From positions 1 to 19,715 of the forward strand of contig DATMYQ010000310.1 of assembly GCA_035560935.1 (NCBI GenBank): DNA of 19,715 nucleotides, given 5' to 3'. A program made the position numbers and the translations under genes. The notes beneath the pieces are model-generated. The model did no database searches. It saw nothing but the letters and a program-made list of their open reading frames with translations, and was not told the DNA's origin. Numbering within the stretch: the first letter of the stretch is position 1; each line of letters begins with the position of its first letter. The DNA comes from DATMYQ01 sp035560935 (GTDB lineage Bacteria; Bacillota; Negativicutes; Sporomusales; Sporomusaceae). Positions 15,521 to 19,715 of the stretch are shown here, one piece after another.

Positions 15521-15706
15521 TTATTGTTTTTTGCAAAAAATGGCGAAATCCGGGCAGCGCAACTCACACTGACGACACAAAGTGCAATCTTCTTCGCTGA
15601 TAATTTCCACCTTTTCAAGTTGGTTGACAGCCAATACTTTCTTGGGACAAAATTCCACACAAATACCACAACCCTTGCAACGATTGATGTGTAACTTCAG
15701 ACTCAT
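15521..15706 (-). CDS. korD: 2-oxoacid:ferredoxin oxidoreductase, delta subunit (2x[4Fe-4S] ferredoxin, KorD-like)
   Basis: This 61-residue ferredoxin carries two complete cluster motifs: Cys10, Cys13, Cys16 and Cys20 in CKGCGICVEFCP, and Cys41, Cys44, Cys47 and Cys51 in CTLCRQCELRCP. It passes electrons from the catalytic subunits to free ferredoxin. I start it at the ATG at 15706, which has GAGGTG 9 nt upstream; an in-frame extension to 15739 has no better site and adds 11 atypical residues. It lies 15 nt before the alpha gene. The order D-A-B-C is that of 2-oxoglutarate (Oor/Kor) and 2-oxoisovalerate (Vor) enzymes; pyruvate enzymes more often use C-D-A-B. Confidence 0.9.
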   Translation of the reverse strand: MSLKLHINRCKGCGICVEFCPKKVLAVNQLEKVEIISEEDCTLCRQCELRCPDFAIFCKKQ

Positions 15707-15792
15707 ATACAAATACACCTCACTTATTACTTGAAACACTTTGTATAAAAACGCTGGTTATCAAAAATCCCCTGCTTTTTTCAATAAATATC

Positions 15793-16746
15793 CTAATTAT
15801 TGTTTTGCCTTTGAACCTGCTGTTTAGTCAAATCTTCGCAGCGTCCGGCTTTTAAAACAGCGCCGCCGGCCTGATGACCTGCCATTTGCTCAGCCATACG
15901 AGCTGTCATTATTGCTTTTTCCAAATTGATACCGGTATCAATGCCCATTTCATGGAGCATATGAACAACATCTTCCGTAGCTACATTGCCTGATGCACCG
16001 GGCGCAAAAGGGCAGCCGCCAAGTCCGGCGAATGAACCGTCAAACGCGGTAATTCCCGCCTGCATGCCGGCAACGATATTAGCTAAAGCCATATCCCGTG
16101 TATTATGAAAATGCATGACCCATTTCACCTGTGAAAATTTCTTTTTCATATAGCTGCCCAGTTCAAAAACCTGGCGGGGATTGGCCATGCCGGTAGTATC
16201 CGACAAAGACAATTCCGTGATGCCCAGATTTACAAATCGATGCACAACACTTTCCACTTGTTCTACTGGCACCTTTCCCTGAAAAGGGCAGCCAAACGAT
16301 GTAGAAATGGCCCCCGATACTTCCATATTATGTCGGGCAACAAAATCCACGCACTCTTTAAACCCTTCCATCATTTCCAATGGTTTTTTATTAAAGTTGT
16401 TAATGCAATGAGCTTCGCTGGCGGATACCGTAAGTTTAACCTTGCGAATACCCGACGCGAAAGCACGTTCAATCCCTTTGAGATTGGGCACTAAAACGCG
16501 ATATTCAACACCCGTCATCTTTTCCATAACCGCTACTAATTTATCGGTATTGGCCATGGCTGGCACCGCTTTAGGATGGACGAAAGAGCCCACTTCGATT
16601 ACTTTAACCCCGGATGCAACTACCGAATTCAGCAACTGTAATTTTTCTTCAAGCGCAAATATTTTTTCTTCATTTTGCAACCCGTCACGCAAACCGACTT
16701 CGCAGATAATGACCTTATGCGGCCACATGCAATTTGCTTTTTCCAA
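15793..16746 (-). CDS. mvaB: Hydroxymethylglutaryl-CoA lyase (HMGL family, TIM barrel)
   Basis: This 317-residue enzyme is expected to split 3-hydroxy-3-methylglutaryl-CoA into acetoacetate and acetyl-CoA. Residues equivalent to those I recall from human HMG-CoA lyase are all present at a constant offset of 21: Glu16, Arg20, Asp21, Glu51, His212, His214, Cys245 and Asn254. The signature GLGGCPFAPGASGNVATED (241-259) and GLRDGLQNE (18-26) are intact. Other HMGL-family lyases act on citramalyl-CoA or similar hydroxyacyl-CoAs, so substrate remains open. The start is probably TTG at 16746, with AGGAAGG about 10 nt upstream; an ATG at 16728 would remove six residues. The gene lies 46 nt after the CoA-transferase gene, which probably supplies its CoA-thioester substrate. 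Confidence 0.92.
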   Translation of the reverse strand: MEKANCMWPHKVIICEVGLRDGLQNEEKIFALEEKLQLLNSVVASGVKVIEVGSFVHPKAVPAMANTDKLVAVMEKMTGVEYRVLVPNLKGIERAFASGIRKVKLTVSASEAHCINNFNKKPLEMMEGFKECVDFVARHNMEVSGAISTSFGCPFQGKVPVEQVESVVHRFVNLGITELSLSDTTGMANPRQVFELGSYMKKKFSQVKWVMHFHNTRDMALANIVAGMQAGITAFDGSFAGLGGCPFAPGASGNVATEDVVHMLHEMGIDTGINLEKAIMTARMAEQMAGHQAGGAVLKAGRCEDLTKQQVQRQNNN

Positions 16747-16792
16747 GATGAATCATCCTTCCTCGTTCCAACGCAGCGCTACCTTAATTTGG

Positions 16793-17986
16793 TTAAATAA
16801 TCTTCTTTTCCCTCAATTCATTCACTTCTACGGGATTTAAACCCAAAAGTTTTTCGTACACTTCTTCGTTATGCGCGCCGATTGTAGGTCCAGCCCATTT
16901 TACTTCACCCGGTGTCGCACTAAGTTTAGGTACAACACCCGGCATTTTAATAGTTCCAAAATCAGGATGATCCACTTCAATAATATTTTCACGCGCTCTA
17001 TAATGCGGATCCGAAAAAATGTCTTCCATACTATAAACCAAACTGACCGGTACGCCCGCAGCATCCATTATTGATTTTATTTCCTTATAATCATGCTTAC
17101 TCATCCAATCGATAACGAGCTCTTCGACAAGCGTATTATTTTTAACACGAGCACCATTGCTGTTAAAACGACTGTCTGCCAGCAAATCCTCCCGCTCAAT
17201 ACCCTTGGCAAAATATTCAAAGGTACGATCTGTGCTGCACACTAGCACCACCCATTTACCATCTTTAGATTGGAATGTACCGGAAGGACTTGCCGATCCG
17301 CTGATACTCGGCCGTCTTTCCGTAATTTTGCCCGCAATATCATAATTGGCAACCGCACCCTCCAGCATACGGAAAATGCTTTCGTAAAGACTTAAATCTA
17401 CTTCCTGGCCGGAGCCATTGTTTGAGTCCCGATAATAAATACAGACCATGGCCGCAAATGCACTATACAGACCAGCCAAATAGTCGCATAAAGATATCGG
17501 AGGATTTACAGGCGCCCGGTCAGGGTACCCAGTCATATAGGTCAAGCCGGAAAAAGCAGTAGAGGGTGTGCCGAAACCAGCTAACTGAGCGTTGGGACCA
17601 GTCTGTCCATAACCGGTAACACGGACAACGATAATCTGAGGGTTCGCTTTTTTTAAGGTTTCATAGTCCAATCCCCATTTATCAAAAGTTCCCGTTCTGA
17701 AGTTTTCAATAATAATATCACTTTTTTCAACCAATTTCAGAAACAGGTTTTTTCCCTCTTCTTTTCTAAGGTCAAGCGAGATACTTTTCTTATTTCTGGC
17801 AAAAGTCGCCCAACGTAGTGATTTTCCCTCATACAGAGGTCCCATGTTACGGCCGGAATCGCCTTGTCCAGGCATCTCCACTTTGATGACATCTGCACCA
17901 AAGTCACCAAGCATGGCAGCGCCGAAAGGTCCTGCTATTACCGTAGAAACATCAAGAACACGAATACCATTTAATGCACCTGGCAT
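16793..17986 (-). CDS. CaiB/BaiF family (family III) CoA-transferase
   Basis: This 397-residue enzyme moves CoA from a donor such as succinyl-CoA or acetyl-CoA to a carboxylic acid. Full family length and order are seen: the N-terminal GIRVLDVSTVIAGPFGAAML, the GDFGADVIKVE nucleotide-fold segment, a conserved IIENFRTG, and the catalytic aspartate Asp168 in ISLCDYLAG, at the position of Asp169 in formyl-CoA transferase. The ATG at 17986 has GGGAGTGG upstream. It precedes the HMG-CoA lyase gene on the same strand and is close to a DASS anion transporter gene, so its acceptor is probably the imported organic acid (hydroxymethylglutarate, citramalate, malate or similar). Acceptor identity cannot be read from sequence. 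Confidence 0.93.
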   Translation of the reverse strand: MPGALNGIRVLDVSTVIAGPFGAAMLGDFGADVIKVEMPGQGDSGRNMGPLYEGKSLRWATFARNKKSISLDLRKEEGKNLFLKLVEKSDIIIENFRTGTFDKWGLDYETLKKANPQIIVVRVTGYGQTGPNAQLAGFGTPSTAFSGLTYMTGYPDRAPVNPPISLCDYLAGLYSAFAAMVCIYYRDSNNGSGQEVDLSLYESIFRMLEGAVANYDIAGKITERRPSISGSASPSGTFQSKDGKWVVLVCSTDRTFEYFAKGIEREDLLADSRFNSNGARVKNNTLVEELVIDWMSKHDYKEIKSIMDAAGVPVSLVYSMEDIFSDPHYRARENIIEVDHPDFGTIKMPGVVPKLSATPGEVKWAGPTIGAHNEEVYEKLLGLNPVEVNELREKKII

Positions 17987-18267
17987 AATTAACCACTCCC
18001 TGATTTATATTGATTACAGTGTTACACCTGCGATCTGGATCCGCTAACCGACTGTACTTTTTTACAAACAGAGTTCGCAACTTTATATGAAGCAAGGCTT
18101 AGGGACTATATAATTTTTTCTATAATACTTTCTTAGTTAACAACGCTTTCATATTTGCTTGTTGTTGCTTAAGTTGCATTTAAGTCCAAACCATTAAACG
18201 TCCGGCCGCAAGTACACACTGCCAAGCCTGCTTTCTTTCAATCAATCACAATTTCCATAAACTTCAA
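17987..18267 (-). other. 281-bp non-coding gap between transporter and CoA-transferase genes
   Basis: No gene, tRNA or clear terminator was found. The stretch is AT-rich around 18100-18140 (TATATAATTTTTTCTATAATA), where a minus-strand promoter for the CoA-transferase operon could sit, but I could not find a well-spaced -35/-10 pair. A small palindrome, CTTAA-N7-TTAAG, lies near 18168-18184. Whether the transporter is co-transcribed with the enzymes is therefore open. Confidence 0.4.
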
Positions 18268-19707
18268 TTAGAACAATCCTAACCAGCGCCAATACGTTGT
18301 GGCGCACAATGCATATACAATAACTGCGACAAAACAAATTACAAAGCCGACCTTGGGGAAATCTTCTACCTTTAATAATCCTGTTCCATATACCGCAATA
18401 TTAGGGGTGGTGCTATAAAACATAAGTAGAGGATAACCACCGATAATCATAGCGGCTGGCAAAGTGAAAATAAGGGGATTAACATGCGCTGTTTCAGCCA
18501 TTGCCATCACGATAGGAATGAAGGAAGTGGCCATTGCTGTCGTACCCACAAACAGCAAATGCATGTACTGAATAACAAACATAATGACAATCAACATAAA
18601 TAAAATTGACGTACCAGCTAAGCCAAGCATAGAGAAGATAGTCACTGCAAACCACTTAGCAGCACCCGTTTTCATAAGAATAAGTCCCAGGCTAATACCA
18701 CCACCTGCAACAAAAATAAGTTGCCAGGACATATTTTTATTAACATCCGCCCAGGTCATGAACCCAAATTTAGGAATAAAGAAAAGAATAATCCCTGCTA
18801 AAGCAGCAATCGTAGGATCAATCTTAGTCCACCCCCCGGTAGCCCAAAGTGTAACTACCAACCCAAAAACCAGCATGGCTCTCTTTTCAACAGAAGAAAG
18901 AGGTCCCAATTCCGCCAATTTTTGTTTTACAAACTCATCACCGTTAGGTAGTTGTTTAACTTCGGGTGGAAACACATAGCGTATAAACCACCAGGTAAAT
19001 ATCGTCATCAACAAGGCAGGCGGAAATCCATATAACAGCCAATCGCCATAGGTAACCACTTCCCCAACCTTAGCAAGATAGTCGATCGTAACGGGGTTAG
19101 GAACGGTGGCAGTTAAGATTCCTGCTCCCATAGTCGCATTAGTCATGGTTAAAGTAAGGAGCATACCTGTAGAAAAATTTGATCTTCCGGTTTGTCCGAA
19201 AACTTGAAAAATACCCATGCACACCGGCAAAAGAATCGCCGTTCTGGCAAGTGACGAAGGCACCAGAAAAGCCAGAACAATATTTGCCAGAACAATCCCT
19301 AAGCTTATTGCTTTTGTGCTGGTTCCACCAATGCTCATGATCACATAAGTCAGTCGCTCCGCCAAACGCGATTTTACCATAGCATTGGCCAGAATAAAGG
19401 CACCCACCATGAGGTATACCGAGGTTGAGGCAAAACTTTCTAAAGCAACCGATGTTTTTACAATCCCACCCAAAACGGCTAATGGCACAACGGCAAGACT
19501 TGCTATCGGAAGGGCTATCGCCTCCGTCAGATATAGCACAAACATCCCTACAAACAGCACTATCGCTTTATGCCCTTCCACCGATAACCCTTTGGGTGCG
19601 CCCATAAACCATACAACTGCAGCAAGTAAAATCGCCAATTGCAAACCGTATTGCTTCCTGAATTTTTCCAATGAAAATTTTTCTTTTGTAACCGGCACTG
19701 TTTCCAT
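18268..19707 (-). CDS. DASS/SLC13 family anion:sodium symporter (di-/tricarboxylate transporter)
   Basis: This 479-residue inner-membrane transporter has about a dozen hydrophobic helices and the length of CitT/INDY-type proteins. After a short cytoplasmic start come the paired helices ending in VEGHKAIVLFVGMFVLYLTE. Two pseudo-symmetric substrate loops are recognisable: LVPSSLARTAILLPVCMG (first half) and FVGTTAMATSFIPIV, with YSTTPNIAVYGTG in the second half. The canonical SNT triplets are not strictly kept, so substrate and coupling ion may differ from succinate/sodium. The ATG at 19707 is only 8 nt from the window edge, and GGA is the only SD trace visible. It most likely imports the acid used by the CoA-transferase and lyase encoded downstream; that is inference from position. 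Confidence 0.9.
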   Translation of the reverse strand: METVPVTKEKFSLEKFRKQYGLQLAILLAAVVWFMGAPKGLSVEGHKAIVLFVGMFVLYLTEAIALPIASLAVVPLAVLGGIVKTSVALESFASTSVYLMVGAFILANAMVKSRLAERLTYVIMSIGGTSTKAISLGIVLANIVLAFLVPSSLARTAILLPVCMGIFQVFGQTGRSNFSTGMLLTLTMTNATMGAGILTATVPNPVTIDYLAKVGEVVTYGDWLLYGFPPALLMTIFTWWFIRYVFPPEVKQLPNGDEFVKQKLAELGPLSSVEKRAMLVFGLVVTLWATGGWTKIDPTIAALAGIILFFIPKFGFMTWADVNKNMSWQLIFVAGGGISLGLILMKTGAAKWFAVTIFSMLGLAGTSILFMLIVIMFVIQYMHLLFVGTTAMATSFIPIVMAMAETAHVNPLIFTLPAAMIIGGYPLLMFYSTTPNIAVYGTGLLKVEDFPKVGFVICFVAVIVYALCATTYWRWLGLF

Positions 19708-19715
19708 ATAAATCC

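Noticed and set aside
15707..15739. Eleven-residue N-terminal extension of the KorD ferredoxin
   Set aside because: The ATG at 15706 has a good GAGGTG and gives the usual short ferredoxin start. The extension spans that SD.
18209..18231. Possible sigma-54 promoter on the minus strand (TTGGCA ... TTGC)
   Set aside because: The GG and GC elements are 12 nt apart, not the 10 nt required, and the site is far from the next start codon.
1..19715. CRISPR arrays, tRNA/rRNA genes, insertion sequences, phage genes
   Set aside because: No regularly spaced repeats, cloverleaf sequences, transposase or integrase motifs, or terminal inverted repeats flanking a gene were found by eye.

Overview
The window most likely comes from a diderm, anaerobic member of the Firmicutes, with the Negativicutes (Sporomusa/Pelosinus-like) as best guess. 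It combines Firmicute-type ribosome binding sites and GTG/TTG starts with a Gram-negative-style RND efflux pump, which needs an outer membrane. It also carries strictly anaerobic enzymes: a four-subunit 2-oxoacid:ferredoxin oxidoreductase and an anaerobic sulfatase-maturase-like radical SAM protein. This placement is inferred from gene content and was not tested by a search.

Layout. (1) 46-4445, plus strand: a two-gene RND efflux operon (membrane-fusion adaptor, then AcrB-type transporter), closed by a strong terminator at 4517-4560. No outer-membrane channel gene is visible. (2) 4586-6447, minus strand: a PLP-dependent aminotransferase followed by a small cysteine-rich DUF2284 protein. (3) 6691-8934, plus strand and divergent from the aminotransferase: a complete polar amino-acid ABC importer (lipoprotein binding protein, permease, ATPase), with a well-formed promoter at 6601-6629. 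(4) 9051-12805, minus strand: acetolactate decarboxylase with a signal peptide, an unrecognised six-helix membrane protein, a DUF202 membrane protein, an anSME-type radical SAM enzyme with a C-terminal SEC-C motif, and a GNAT acetyltransferase. They are closely spaced and may form one operon. (5) 12993-19707, minus strand: a catabolic block made of a DASS/SLC13 anion transporter, a family III (CaiB/BaiF) CoA-transferase, a hydroxymethylglutaryl-CoA lyase and a KorDABC-type 2-oxoacid:ferredoxin oxidoreductase.

How the genes may work together. Block 5 reads as uptake of a di- or tricarboxylate, activation to a CoA thioester, carbon-carbon cleavage by the HMG-CoA lyase, and ferredoxin-linked oxidation or synthesis of a 2-oxoacid. 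The lyase keeps every catalytic residue I recall from human HMG-CoA lyase at a constant offset of 21. 3-Hydroxy-3-methylglutarate is therefore the simplest substrate, with citramalate-type acids and leucine breakdown as alternatives. Block 2/3 pairs an amino-acid importer with an aminotransferase across a shared divergent control region. Block 4 is the least explained part: an exported acetoin-forming enzyme, two membrane proteins and a sulfatase-maturase homologue with no sulfatase in sight.

No tRNA, rRNA, CRISPR array, insertion sequence or prophage gene was seen. Nothing here is clearly a new defence or mobile system. The most interesting candidates are the block 5 pathway and the block 4 gene set.
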